This document shows positions 16,619 to 26,700 of a stretch of 64,000 bases of DNA, piece by piece. Every line of letters starts with the position of its first letter. Position 1 is the stretch's first letter. Source of the DNA: Bradyrhizobium genosp. L (lineage in GTDB: Bacteria > Pseudomonadota > Alphaproteobacteria > Rhizobiales > Xanthobacteraceae); NCBI RefSeq assembly GCF_015624485.1, contig NZ_CP061378.1, positions 7,031,501-7,095,500 on the forward strand, read 5' to 3'. The translations under genes were made by a program, and so were the position numbers. The notes below the pieces were generated by a model. The model saw only the letters and a list, made by a program, of their open reading frames with translations, was not told the DNA's origin and made no database searches.

Positions 16619-18841
16619 CTACCCCGCGGCTTGCGCCGCCTTCTTTGGCGGGAAGCGGCCGTAGAAGGTTTCGCCCTTCGCCGCCATCTCTTCCAGCAGT
16701 TTCGGCGGGGTGAAGCGGGAGCCGTATTTGGCTTCGAACTTGTGGCAGAGCTCGACGAAGTTCTTGGTCCCCATGAAGTCGATATAGGACAGCGTGCCGC
16801 CGGTGAACGGTGCGAAGCCGAAGCCCAGGATCGAGCCGACATCCGCCTCGCGCACGTCGGTGATGACGTGATCCTCGACGGTGCGCGCGGCTTCTACCGC
16901 CTGCACCACCAGGAAACGCTGCTTCAATTCATCGACATGAAGCGTATCCGGATCGAGCTGCTTCGGCTGAAGGTTGGCGAGCCCCGGCCACAGGCTCTTC
17001 TGGCCCTTGCCCTTCTCGGGATAGTCGTAAAAGCCCTTGCCGTTCTTGCGGCCAAAGCGGCCCTGCTTCTCGACCATCTCGACCATCAGCTGCTTCTGCG
17101 CCTGGTCGATCGCATTGGGGCCGAGATCGGCTTCGGTCGCCTTGGTGATCTTTAAGCCCAGATCGAGCGCGACCTCGTCCTGCAGCGACAGCGGGCCGAC
17201 CGGCATGCCGGCCATCTTGGCGGTGTTCTCGATCATCGCCGGCGGCACGCCTTCGAGCAGCATCTCGTTGCCCTCGGCGATGTAGCGCATCACGCAGCGG
17301 TTGGCGAAGAAGCCGCGTGAGTCGTTGACCACGATGGGCGTCTTGCCGATCGCGCGCACGTAATCGAGCGCAGTCGCCAGCGCGACGTCGCCGGTGTTCT
17401 TGCCCATGATGATCTCGACCAGCATCATCTTCTCGACCGGCGAGAAGAAATGGATGCCGAGGAACTTGCCCTGGTCCTTGAACTCCTCGGCCAGCGAGTT
17501 GATCGGCAATGTCGAGGTATTCGAGGCGAAGATCGCGCCCGCCTTCAGCAGCGGCTGCGCCTTGGCATAGGTGTCGGCCTTGATCTTGCGATCCTCGAAC
17601 ACGGCTTCGATCACGAGATCGCAGTCGGAGATCGCGTTGTAGTCCGCGGTCGCCGAGATACGCGACAGGATGGCGTCGCCTGCCTCAGCCTTCATGCGGC
17701 CCTTCGCGATCAGCCCGTCGATCACGCTCTTCGCATGACCCTTGCCCTTGTCGGCGCTCTCCTGGTCGCGATCGACCAGCACAACGTCGATCCCGGCCTG
17801 CGCCGAGACGAAGCCGACGCTGGCGCCCATGAAGCCGGCGCCGATCACGGCGAGCTTCTTCACCTTGGTCGGCGGCACGCCGGCCGGGCGGCGCGCGCCC
17901 TTGTTCAGTTCCTGCATCGACAGGAACAGCGAGCGGATCATCGCCTGCGCTTCCTTCGAGCGCAGGATCTGGGTGAAGTAGCGCGACTCGACCCGAAGCC
18001 CCGCGTCGATCGGCAGCTGCAGGCCTTCATAGACGCAGCTCATGATGGCGCGCGCGGCCGGATAATTGTCGTAGGTCTCGCGGCGATAGATCGCGTTGCC
18101 GGCCGGGAACATCTGCATGCCCATCTTGGAGAAGACGGGTCCGCCCGGTAGCTTGAAACCCTTCTCGTCCCACGGCGCGACGGCCTTGCCGCCGCCCTTG
18201 ATCCAGTCCTTCGCCGTCTTGATCATGTCGGCGGCGGGGACGACGGCATGAACGAGGTTGAGCGCCTTGGCGCGCGTAAGGTTGAGCGCCTCGCCCTTCA
18301 GCAGCATCGTCATCGCGTCCTGCGGCGGCACGATGCGCGGCACGCGCTGGGTGCCCCCGGCGCCGGGGAACAGGCCGACCTTGATCTCGGGCAGGCCGAG
18401 CCGGGTCTTCGGGTTGTCGGCGGCGACGCGGTAGTGGCAGGACAGCGTGATCTCGAAACCGCCGCCGAGCGCGAGGCCGTTGATCGCGGCAACCCACGGC
18501 TTGCCCGACGTTTCGATCGCGCGGAACGCCTGCGAGAAGCGGCGGCTCTGCTCGAACAGCGCCTGGTTAGCCGCTTCCTCGCCCTTCCCTTTCAGGAGAT
18601 CGGCATAGGTGCGGCTCATGCCCTCGAGCATCGAGAGATCGGCGCCGGCGCAGAACGCATCCTTGGCCGAGGTGATGACGACGCCCTTGATCGCGGGGTC
18701 GCTGGTCGTCTGCTTGGTGATCTCCTCGATTTCGAGGATCGAGGTCTCGTCCAGCACGTTCATCGAGCGGCCGGGGATGTCCCAGGTGACCAGCGCGATG
18801 CCGTCGGCGTCGGTCTCGAACTTGAAATTCTTGTAGGCCAT
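16619..18841 (-). CDS. fadJ: Trifunctional-type fatty oxidation protein (FadJ/FadB family)
   Basis: The protein has 740 residues. The N-terminal enoyl-CoA hydratase domain (about 1-190) has ITSAKDAFCAGADLSML and NGLALGGGFEITLSCHYRVA with the catalytic Glu region. A Rossmann motif GAGFMGASVGFVSAQAGI begins the 3-hydroxyacyl-CoA dehydrogenase domain (about 340), whose catalytic His is in GIHFFSPVEKMMLVEII. It carries out hydration and oxidation steps of beta-oxidation. The ATG at 18841 has GGAGAAC upstream; an in-frame ATG eight codons earlier lacks support. It follows the thiolase gene on the same strand with a repeat between them. Confidence 0.93.
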   Translation of the reverse strand: MAYKNFKFETDADGIALVTWDIPGRSMNVLDETSILEIEEITKQTTSDPAIKGVVITSAKDAFCAGADLSMLEGMSRTYADLLKGKGEEAANQALFEQSRRFSQAFRAIETSGKPWVAAINGLALGGGFEITLSCHYRVAADNPKTRLGLPEIKVGLFPGAGGTQRVPRIVPPQDAMTMLLKGEALNLTRAKALNLVHAVVPAADMIKTAKDWIKGGGKAVAPWDEKGFKLPGGPVFSKMGMQMFPAGNAIYRRETYDNYPAARAIMSCVYEGLQLPIDAGLRVESRYFTQILRSKEAQAMIRSLFLSMQELNKGARRPAGVPPTKVKKLAVIGAGFMGASVGFVSAQAGIDVVLVDRDQESADKGKGHAKSVIDGLIAKGRMKAEAGDAILSRISATADYNAISDCDLVIEAVFEDRKIKADTYAKAQPLLKAGAIFASNTSTLPINSLAEEFKDQGKFLGIHFFSPVEKMMLVEIIMGKNTGDVALATALDYVRAIGKTPIVVNDSRGFFANRCVMRYIAEGNEMLLEGVPPAMIENTAKMAGMPVGPLSLQDEVALDLGLKITKATEADLGPNAIDQAQKQLMVEMVEKQGRFGRKNGKGFYDYPEKGKGQKSLWPGLANLQPKQLDPDTLHVDELKQRFLVVQAVEAARTVEDHVITDVREADVGSILGFGFAPFTGGTLSYIDFMGTKNFVELCHKFEAKYGSRFTPPKLLEEMAAKGETFYGRFPPKKAAQAAG

Positions 18842-18860
18842 GTCGTTCTCCAGTCTCTCC

Positions 18861-18963
18861 GTCATCCTGAGGTAGCCTCGCTCTTGCGAGGCCCTCGAAG
18901 GATGACCCGGTGAATTTCTCCATCCTTCGAGGCTCGGGCTTTCGCCCTCGCACCTCAGGATGA
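18861..18963. repeat. Palindromic repeat, GTCATCCTGAGG type
   Basis: Starts GTCATCCTGAGG and ends CCTCAGGATGAC, with inner GCCTCGAAGGATGA and TCCTTCGAGGC arms, about 103 bases. This long inverted repeat lies between the thiolase and fadJ genes, so it would form a large hairpin in an operon transcript. Confidence 0.8.
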
Positions 18964-18977
18964 CGCCGCCTTCTCGG

Positions 18978-20186
18978 TTACACCCGCTCGATGATCGTCG
19001 CGGTGCCCATGCCGCCGCCGATGCACAGGGTCACCAGCGCGGTCTCTTTGTTGGTGCGCTCGAGCTCGTCGAGCACGGTGCCGAGGATCATCGCCCCCGT
19101 CGCGCCGAGCGGATGGCCGAGCGCAATCGCGCCGCCATTGACGTTGATCTTGGCGTTGTCGATGTCGAAGGCCTGGATGTAGCGCAGCACCACCGAGGCG
19201 AAGGCCTCGTTGAGCTCGAACAGGTCGATATCCGACTTCTTCATGCCGGAGCGCTCGAACAGCTTTTCGGTGACGTCGACCGGGCCGGTCAGCATCATGG
19301 CGGGCTCCGAGCCGATATTGGCGAACGCGCGGATCTTCGCGCGTGGCTTCAGGCCGTGCTTCGCGCCCGCCTCCTTGCTGCCGAGCAGCACCGCACCGGC
19401 GCCGTCGACGATGCCGGAGGAGTTGCCGGCATGGTGCACGTAATTGACCTTCTCGACCTCGGGATGCGACTGCACCGCGACCGCATCGAAGCCGGCCATC
19501 GCCGCCATCGCCGCGAATGACGGCTGCAGCTGCGCCAGCGACTGCATCGTCGTGGTCGGGCGCATGTGCTCGTCCTTGGCCAGGATCGTCAGGCCGTTGA
19601 CGTCCTTGACCGGCACCACCGAGTTCTTGAAGCGGCCTTCTTCCCAGGACTTCGCCGCGCGCTGCTGGCTCTGCACCGCATAGGCGTCGACGTCGTCGCG
19701 CGAGAAGCCGTATTTGGTGGCGATCAAATCGGCCGAGATGCCCTGCGGCATGAAATAGGCCGGCACTGCCATCGAGGGGTCCATCGGCCAGGCGCCACCG
19801 GAGGCGCCGATGCCGACCCGGCTCATCGATTCGGCACCGCCGCCGATCACGAGCTCATGCTGGCCGGCCATGATCTGGGCCGCGGCGAAATTTACGGCAT
19901 CGAGGCCGGAGGCGCAGAACCGGCTGATCTGCACGCCCGGCACCTTCTCGCCGAGACCCGCCTTCAGCGCGGCGAAGCGCGCGATGTCGCTGCCGGCTTC
20001 GCCGACCGGATCGACCACGCCGAGCACGACGTCGTCGACGCTGTCCTCAGGCAGGTTGTTGCGGTCCTTCAGCGCCTTGAGCGGCACCGTGGCGAGCGCC
20101 AGCGCGGTGACCTCGTGCAGCGCGCCATCTTGCTTGCCGCGGCCGCGCGGGGTGCGAACGTGATCGTAGATATAGGCCTCAGGCAT
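18978..20186 (-). CDS. fadA: Acetyl-CoA C-acyltransferase (thiolase)
   Basis: The protein has 402 residues. The acyl-accepting cysteine is in [13 protein letters not shown] (about residue 90), the [11 protein letters not shown] histidine motif and the C-terminal [15 protein letters not shown] cysteine motif are all present. It cleaves 3-ketoacyl-CoA to acetyl-CoA and a shortened acyl-CoA. With fadJ downstream and an acyl-CoA dehydrogenase upstream it completes a beta-oxidation block. The start has GGGAGGG five bases upstream, and an AT-rich stretch (TATATTATGAT) precedes it, perhaps a local promoter. Confidence 0.93.
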   Translation of the reverse strand: MPEAYIYDHVRTPRGRGKQDGALHEVTALALATVPLKALKDRNNLPEDSVDDVVLGVVDPVGEAGSDIARFAALKAGLGEKVPGVQISRFCASGLDAVNFAAAQIMAGQHELVIGGGAESMSRVGIGASGGAWPMDPSMAVPAYFMPQGISADLIATKYGFSRDDVDAYAVQSQQRAAKSWEEGRFKNSVVPVKDVNGLTILAKDEHMRPTTTMQSLAQLQPSFAAMAAMAGFDAVAVQSHPEVEKVNYVHHAGNSSGIVDGAGAVLLGSKEAGAKHGLKPRAKIRAFANIGSEPAMMLTGPVDVTEKLFERSGMKKSDIDLFELNEAFASVVLRYIQAFDIDNAKINVNGGAIALGHPLGATGAMILGTVLDELERTNKETALVTLCIGGGMGTATIIERV

Positions 20187-20233
20187 GACGCCCTCCCTTA
20201 GATGAGGATCATAATATATAACCGAAGGAAGCC

Positions 20234-20346
20234 CCGCCGCGAGTGCCGCGGCGGCAATTTTCAGAGCCGACGGACTGGCTCTGACTTCTTGTTTGACGCG
20301 TTTTCTTCACGCGAACCGGTATCCACTTCGCTGGAAAACGCTTTAG
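20234..20346. repeat. Hairpin plus dispersed repeat, TTGACGCGTTTTCTTCACGCG type
   Basis: A hairpin CCGCCGCG-N5-CGCGGCGG (20234-20254) and a second CAGAGCC-N8-GGCTCTG (20262-20283) precede the repeat TTTGACGCGTTTTCTTCACG...GAACCGGTATCCACTTCGCT, which recurs almost exactly at 45777-45827, also behind a long hairpin. It lies between the acyl-CoA dehydrogenase and thiolase genes. Confidence 0.75.
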
Positions 20347-22133
20347 AACGCCTCCGCGGCCAGTTCCATCGTGGTGGCGCTGCCGCTCTGGACCCGAGCC
20401 AGGTGCACGGCGGTTTCCGGCAGCAGCTTTTCCATGAAGAAGCGGCCGGTGACGAGCTTGGTGTTCAGGTATTGCGTGGCGCCGGAGGCCGCGATCTTGT
20501 CCTGCGTCACCTTGGCCATCTTGGCCCACATGTAACCGAGCGCGACAAGGCCGAACAGCTTCATGTAGTCGGTCGCAGCGGCGCCGGCATTGTCGGGCTT
20601 GGCCAGCGCGTTCTGCATCAGCCAGCCGGTCGCCTGCTGCAAATGGCCGAGCGCGGTCGACAGCGGCGTGATGAACGGCTTCATCGCCTCGTCGCCGCCA
20701 TGCTCCTTGGCGAAGGCGCCGACCTCGCCGAAGAACGCCATCGCGGCACGGCCGCCGTCGCGCGGCAGCTTGCGGCCGACCAGATCCAGCGCCTGGATGC
20801 CGTTGGCGCCCTCATAGATCATCGCGATGCGGGCATCGCGGACGAACTGCTCCATGCCCTGCTCAGCAATGTAGCCATGGCCGCCATACATCTGCTGCGC
20901 CGAGACGGTGTTGGCGAAGCCGGTATCGGTCAGCACGCCCTTCAGCACCGGCGTCATCAGGCCCATATGGTCGTCGGCGGCCTGGCGATCCTTGGGATCG
21001 TCGGAGCGATGCGCGACGTCGCTCTTCAGCGCGGTCCACACCACCATCGCGCGCGCCGCCTCGTTGAAGGCGCGGATCGTCAGCAGCGTGCGGCGCACGT
21101 CGGGATGCACGATGATCGGATCGGCCGGCTTGTCCGGGGCCTGCACGCCGGTCAGCGCGCGGCCCTGCAGGCGTTCGCGCGCGTAGGCCACCGCGTTCTG
21201 ATAGGCGACCTCGGACTGCGCGAGGCCCTGCACGGCGACCCCGAGCCGGGCCTCGTTCATCATCACGAACATGCCCTGCATGCCCTTGTTCTCTTCGCCG
21301 ATCACCCAGCCGGTGGCGTTGTCGTAGTTCATCACGCAGGTGGAATTGCCGTGGATGCCCATCTTGTGCTCGATCGAGCCGCAGGACACGCCGTTGCGCT
21401 GCCCCAGCGAGCCGTCGGCATTGACCATCACCTTGGGCACGACGAACAGCGAGACGCCCTTGATGCCGGCGGGCGCGCCTTCGATCCGTGCCAGCACCAG
21501 ATGGATGATGTTGGAGGTCAGATCATGCTCGCCGGCCGAGATGAAGATCTTGGTGCCCGTGATCTTGAAGCTGCCGTCTTGCTGGCGCACCGCCTTGGTG
21601 CGGAGCAGACCGAGATCGGTGCCGCAATGCGGCTCGGTCAGGTTCATGGTGCCGGTCCATTCGCCGGCAATCATCTTCGGCACATAGGTCTGCTTCTGCT
21701 CGGGGGTGCCGTGCACCAGCAGCGCCGCGGTCGCGCCCATGGTGAGGCCGCCATACATCGAGAACGCCATGTTGGCGGAGATCTGGAATTCGGCGACCAC
21801 CTGCGAAAGCGTCACCGGCAGGCCCTGCCCGCCATACTCCGTCGGCGCGGAAAGCCCGAGCCAGCCGCCCTCGGTGACCTGCTTGAACGCCTCCTTGAAA
21901 CCTTTCGGCGTGGTGACGCTGGCATCGTCGTTGCGCTTGCAGCCTTCGAGATCGCCGGTGCGATTGAGCGGCTGCAGCACCTCTTCGCTGAGCTTGGCGG
22001 CCTCGCCGATGATCGCCTCGCGCACATCGGCTGAGGCGTCGGTGAAGCCCGGCAGATTGTCGTAGCGATCGATCTGGAAGACGTCGTTGAGCAGGAAGCT
22101 GACGTCCTCGACAGGGGCTTTGTAGATCGGCAT
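20343..22133 (-). CDS. Acyl-CoA dehydrogenase, long form with C-terminal extension
   Basis: The protein has 596 residues, longer than the about 380 of short/medium-chain enzymes, and belongs to the group with an N-terminal MPIYKAPVEDVSFLLNDVF helix and an extra C-terminal domain (the DmdC-like group). FAD-binding LTEPHCGTDLGLLRTKA and a QMYGGHGYIAEQGMEQF-type segment are seen; the catalytic Glu lies in RIAMIYEGANGIQALDL. It begins beta-oxidation of an unidentified acyl-CoA. A DMSP-related role cannot be concluded from this. It starts 104 bases after the NTF2-like gene's stop. Confidence 0.92.
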   Translation of the reverse strand: MPIYKAPVEDVSFLLNDVFQIDRYDNLPGFTDASADVREAIIGEAAKLSEEVLQPLNRTGDLEGCKRNDDASVTTPKGFKEAFKQVTEGGWLGLSAPTEYGGQGLPVTLSQVVAEFQISANMAFSMYGGLTMGATAALLVHGTPEQKQTYVPKMIAGEWTGTMNLTEPHCGTDLGLLRTKAVRQQDGSFKITGTKIFISAGEHDLTSNIIHLVLARIEGAPAGIKGVSLFVVPKVMVNADGSLGQRNGVSCGSIEHKMGIHGNSTCVMNYDNATGWVIGEENKGMQGMFVMMNEARLGVAVQGLAQSEVAYQNAVAYARERLQGRALTGVQAPDKPADPIIVHPDVRRTLLTIRAFNEAARAMVVWTALKSDVAHRSDDPKDRQAADDHMGLMTPVLKGVLTDTGFANTVSAQQMYGGHGYIAEQGMEQFVRDARIAMIYEGANGIQALDLVGRKLPRDGGRAAMAFFGEVGAFAKEHGGDEAMKPFITPLSTALGHLQQATGWLMQNALAKPDNAGAAATDYMKLFGLVALGYMWAKMAKVTQDKIAASGATQYLNTKLVTGRFFMEKLLPETAVHLARVQSGSATTMELAAEAF

Positions 22134-22236
22134 CTTGGTCTCCCGGCTGGCTGCGATCGCTTTGCGGCCGATGCAGCGCAGCTCGTGCTTGGTTGTTGGA
22201 ACGAACCTTATCCGGTTCCAGAGGTCCGCGCAGTGA

Positions 22237-22653
22237 CTATCGGGGCTGTGATTGCGACGCAGCGCCGCCTTGCTTCATCAGCTCGGCGCCCATCATCTGA
22301 TGCAGCAGATTGATCGCCTTCAGCGGGCGCACCATCACCTTGAAATGCGTGATGCGGCCGTCAGCGTCGAAGCTGATGATGTCGACGCCGTTGAGCTTGA
22401 TGCCGTCGATCTCGTTCTCGAATTCGAGCACCGCGCCGGTGTCGTTCTGCCATTCGCCGAGATACTTGAAGGTGGGACCGCCGAGCACTTTCGCCGCGCT
22501 AATGAGATATTTGAAGGTGATGTCGCGGCCGCGCTGCGGGGTGTGCACCACCGGGCTTTCAAACACCGCATCCGGGTGCAGCAGGTCCCACAAGACAGCG
22601 GTGTCGTGGGAATTCATGTAGGCGTACCACTTGTCGAGGCCCGGACTGCGCAT
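22237..22653 (-). CDS. NTF2-like (SnoaL) small protein
   Basis: The protein has 138 residues with the cone-shaped NTF2-like pattern: LDKWYAYMNSHDTAVLWDLL, HPDAVFESPVVHTPQ and FENEIDGIKLNGVDIISFD. Proteins of this fold act as small hydrolases, isomerases or binding proteins; the substrate is unknown. The ATG at 22653 has AGGAGAC seven bases upstream. It is divergent from a PadR regulator across a gap with a strong inverted repeat, and stands at the head of the beta-oxidation block. Confidence 0.8.
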   Translation of the reverse strand: MRSPGLDKWYAYMNSHDTAVLWDLLHPDAVFESPVVHTPQRGRDITFKYLISAAKVLGGPTFKYLGEWQNDTGAVLEFENEIDGIKLNGVDIISFDADGRITHFKVMVRPLKAINLLHQMMGAELMKQGGAASQSQPR

Positions 22654-22732
22654 CGGACGTCTCCTGCGGTGGGGTTGGGAAGCCAGAACACCAGGCGCGC
22701 GCGACAAAAGCGGCGGCGCGCCAATCACCATA

Positions 22733-22767
22733 TGCATATTGACGCATATGCACAGCAACGCATAAAG
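22733..22767. promoter_or_regulatory. Probable PadR operator and promoter
   Basis: Inverted repeat TGCATAT (22733-22739) and ATATGCA (22746-22752), six bases apart, lies in the 161-base gap between the NTF2-like and PadR genes. It overlaps a plus-strand promoter-like pair, TTGACG (22739-22744) and ATAAAG (22762-22767), spaced 17. This fits autoregulation by PadR and control of the divergent gene. Confidence 0.6.
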
Positions 22768-22814
22768 TCAAGCGAACTTCACAATGACGTCTGGAACTCA
22801 GATGGAGGTGGGTG

Positions 22815-23402
22815 GTGGCGCTCGGAGACGCAATCCTCGCATGCCTCACGGAACGTCCGATGACGGGCTATGAGCTCGCCAAGACCTTCGATGCCTCGAT
22901 CGGCTTCTTCTGGAAGGCCGACCATCAGCAGATCTACCGCGAGCTGTCGCGGCTGCGCGACAAGGGCCATGTCCAGGGTCGCGAGGTGGTGCAGTCCGGC
23001 AAGCCCAACAAGCTGGTCTACACGCTGACGGCCGAGGGCCGTGCGGCGCTGAAGCATTGGGCGGGGCGGCCAAGCGTGCCGCCGTCGATCAAGGACGATC
23101 TGCTGGTCCGCCTCTATGCGCTCGATGTCGTCGACATCGAGCCGCTGCGCACCGACCTGATGGCGCGGCTGGAGCACCACCGCGACCGCTATGAGCGCTA
23201 TGAGCGCCTGCTCAACAAGCGCTTCCCCGACGGCACGGCGCCGCCGGCCGATCTCGGCAAGATGCTGGGGCTTCGAATCGGGATGCGCCACGAGCGCGTG
23301 GTGGTGGAGTGGTGCGAGGAGGCGCTCGACGCGCTCTCCGCGATCTCCCAGCGCGGCAACGTGCTGCCGCTCGACGACGGCAAGCGCGAGAGCGGCAGCT
23401 AA
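22815..23402 (+). CDS. PadR family transcriptional regulator
   Basis: The protein has 195 residues. The winged helix (about 1-90) opens with ALGDAILACLTERPMTGYEL, then the DNA-contacting FDASIGFFWKADHQQIYREL and the wing typed by LVYTLTAEGRAALKHWA. The C-terminal half is a helical Vir_act_alpha_C-type dimerisation domain. Such regulators respond to phenolic acids or lipophilic ligands; here the divergent NTF2-like and beta-oxidation genes are plausible targets. GTG codons at 22812 and 22815 are both possible; 22815 is better spaced from GGAGG at 22804-22808. Confidence 0.9.
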   Translation: MALGDAILACLTERPMTGYELAKTFDASIGFFWKADHQQIYRELSRLRDKGHVQGREVVQSGKPNKLVYTLTAEGRAALKHWAGRPSVPPSIKDDLLVRLYALDVVDIEPLRTDLMARLEHHRDRYERYERLLNKRFPDGTAPPADLGKMLGLRIGMRHERVVVEWCEEALDALSAISQRGNVLPLDDGKRESGS

Positions 23403-23415
23403 GACCGCTGCTCGG

Positions 23416-23539
23416 TGTCATCACCCGCGCATGCGGGTCATCCAGTATTCCAGAGGCCGTCGTGCTTGAGCCGATGGGCTGCGGCGTACTGGGTCGCCCG
23501 GTCCATGTGCGCAATTGCGCACAGGCCGGGCGATGACAG
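23416..23539. repeat. Dispersed repeat, TCATCACCCGCGCATGC type (copy 2)
   Basis: Nearly the same ends as the copy at 13519-13643: GTCATCACCCGCGCATGCGG... and ...GGCCGGGCGATGACAG, with the inner GTGCGCAATTGCGCAC. It lies directly downstream of the PadR gene and may act as its 3' hairpin. Confidence 0.8.
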
Positions 23540-23621
23540 CTATAGATGAGGATAAAGCGTCACATCCTCACGCAGGAAGCGTCACCTTCCCCGTGTCCCG
23601 CTCCGGCGCAACAGGTTCCAC

Positions 23622-23797
23622 GATTCCCTAACTTTAAGGCCCGCCAGCCGCATTCCTTAACCCGTTATTTACCGTGACGGGAAAAAGTCGACAGCTGAGG
23701 CAGACGACCCGCGCAGAATTCGATTGTCTCTTAACGGGAATGCGCGGGGAGACTGCAGGCGCAGGGTGTAGCGCCGGAGTCGGGACCGGACGGAATC
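23622..23797 (+). promoter_or_regulatory. Upstream region of the podJ-like gene with cell-cycle-type motifs
   Basis: TTAA-N7-TTTAC at 23657-23672 is one base from the CtrA consensus TTAA-N7-TTAAC. GANTC methylation sites (CcrM) occur at 23622, 23777 and 23793, the last directly touching the start codon. In Caulobacter such motifs time polarity genes. The motifs are short and unproven here. Confidence 0.4.
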
Positions 23798-26700
23798 ATG
23801 AATTCGCGCGTATCGTGGAGTGTTGACGGCATCGATCCCTCCGTCCGCGAAAGGGCCGAGGCGGCGGCGCGCCGCGCCGGCATGTCGTTGAACGACTGGC
23901 TCAATTCGACCGTCGGCGAGCCCAGCCCGCCGGACTATCGGACCGGTTACGAGCAGCGGCCGGCGATGCCGAGCCGGGAGAGCCGCGAGGTCGCCGACAT
24001 CCATCAGCGGCTCGACGCCATCACCCAGCAGATCGAGCAGATTGCAAAGCCGATGTCGCGCGCCGAAGCGGTGCGCGCCGAAGTGCCGCGCGGCCAGCCG
24101 GCCATCGCCCGCCAGCTCAATGACGCGATCTCGCGCCTCGATGCGCGGCTGTCGCAGATTTCCAAGCCGCAGGCTGCGCGCGCGCCGCAGCAGGCCCAGC
24201 CGCAGCCTTTGCCAATGCGCGAGCCGCCGATGCCGGATCGTCAGCAGCAGATGCAAGACCGCTTGCAACAAGAAAGTCTGCAACAGGAACGCCCGCAGCA
24301 GGACCGCCAGCAGCAGGAGCGGCAACGCCAGGCCGATGCGGTCGAACGCGCCGCAGCCCAGGTCTATCGCGCTTCGCCGCCGCTGAGCCCGGCATCGTTC
24401 GATTCCGCGATCGCCGAGATTGCCGCGCGCCAGAACGAGCTCGACGGTCCCGCGCCGCGGCAGATGCCACCGCGCAATGCGCCGCCGATGGCGCCTGCGG
24501 CAGCGCCGATGCCCGCCTATGCGCCGCCGCCTCCGCAACCGGTTGCGCCGTCCGCGCCAGCAGGACCCGACTTCTCCTCGCTGGAGAAGCACCTGCTCAA
24601 GATCACCAGCCAGATCGAGGCGCTGCAGCGGCCCGACCATATCGAGCAATCGATCGCCGCGTTCCGCAGCGAGCTGTCGGACATCCGCCAGGCCATCACC
24701 GAGGCGATGCCGCGCCGGGCGATCGAATCGATCGAGAACGAGGTCCGCGCGCTGCATCGCCGGATCGACGAGATCCGGCAGGAAGGCAGCAACAGCAACG
24801 GCCAGGTCATCACCGGCATCGAACGGGCGCTGTCCGAGATCCGCGAGGCGCTGCGCACGCTGACCCCGGCCGAGCAGCTCACCGGCTACGACGAGGCGAT
24901 CCGCAATCTCGGCGCCAAGCTCGACATGATCCTGCGCGCCAATGACGATCCGTCGACGGTGCATCAGCTTGAGGGCGCGATTTCGGCGCTGCGCGCCATC
25001 GTCTCCAACGTCGCCTCCAACGACGCGCTGCTGCGGTTGTCCGAGGACGTGCACGCGCTCGCGTCGAAGGTCGACCAGCTCTCGCAAATGTCGCAGATGC
25101 CGCGCTCCGACATCCACGGCGAAGCCTTCGCCTCGATCGAGCAACGCATCGCCGCGCTGACCTCGACCCTGGAGCGCGAGCGGCCGGCCGGCGTCGACAA
25201 TTCCGACGCGATCGACAATGCGGTCCGCGCCTTGTCGGAGCGGATCGACCGTCTGCAGGTCGGCAACGACAGCGCATCCGCCTTCACCCATCTCGAGCAG
25301 CGCGTGTCGTATCTGCTCGAGCGCCTGGAGGCCACCGATCAGCGCTCCGGCAATCTCGGCCGGGTCGAGGAAGGCCTGCATGACATCATGCGGCACCTCG
25401 AGGCGCAGCACGCCCACATCGCCTCGCTCGCCGACGCCACCCGCAACATCAATGTCGGCTCGCCGCAGCCGATGATGGACAGCGGCATCGTCGACATGGT
25501 GAAGCGCGAGCTGTCTGACATCCGCTTCAGCCAGTCGGAGACTGATCGCCGCACCCAGGATTCGCTGGAGACGGTGCACAACACGCTCGGCCATGTGGTC
25601 GATCGCCTTGCGATGATCGAGACCGATCTGCGCACGGTGCGCACCGCGCCGCCCGCGCCCGCGCCGGTCGAGGCGCGGATGGAGATGCCGCGCGCGGCGA
25701 TGCCGCAGCCGATCGCGCAGCCCCGCGCCGATACCTACAGGCCTGACTCCTACCGGCCCGAGCTGCCCAATCCTGCGCAGGCGCAGGAGCACTTCACGGC
25801 GGCGCCGCGCGAATTCCATGCTGCGCAGCCGGTCGAGGCTGCTCCGCCGCCGCTGCCGCCGACCCCGCCGCGCGCGATCAGCGAGATCCTCGAGCCGCAC
25901 GCCGCCAGCGCGCGGCCCGCGCTCGCGCTGGAACTGCCGCCGGATCATCCGCTCGAGCCGGGCACCCGCCCCACGGGGCGGATGTCGTCGCCGTCGGAAC
26001 GGATCGCCGCGTCCGAGAGCGCGATCAGCGATCTGCCTGCGGCCAAGAAAGAGCCGGTCTCCACTTCGAGCTTCATCGCCGCGGCGCGGCGCGCCGCGCA
26101 GGCCGCCGCCGCCCAGCCGGTCAACGAGAAGGCGGCCCGCGCCGCCAGCAAGGCTGCGGCCAAGGCCAAGGAGAAGGCTGCGAAGGCCCCGGCCGTCAAG
26201 GCCGGCGCCGCGCCCGACGCACCGTCGTCGACCATCACCTCCAAGATCCGTTCGCTGCTGGTCGGCGCGAGCGTGGTCGTGATCCTGCTCGGCACCGCCA
26301 AGATGGCGATGAATTTGCTCGACATCGGCACCGCGCCGCAGATCCCGGCGGCGGAAAGCAGCGAGCCCGCCGCAACGCCGGCGCAGCCGCCCGCAGAAAA
26401 CTCCGGCGCGCCGGCGCAAGCCGCGCCGTCGTCCGCCCCCGGACCGTCGATGACGTCGCCGACCCCGCTCGGCCGGCAATCGAACAACACCCCGGCACCG
26501 AACACGCTCGACGCCGCGCAAGTGGCGATCCCGTCGGCACCCGTACCCGCGGCAGCAGCGACGCCCGTCAGCGCCAATGACGTTACCGGCTCGATCCCGG
26601 CGACCGCACCGCCGCTCGCCGGCGCCAAGCTCGCCATGATCCAGATTCCGACCGGCGAAAAGCTGCCCGACGCGATCGGCGGACCGGCGCTGCGCAGCGC

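Noticed and set aside
20202..22034. Open frame of 610 codons on the plus strand, opposite the acyl-CoA dehydrogenase
   Set aside because: Shadow of the dehydrogenase; His/Arg/Gly-rich translation without any family features.
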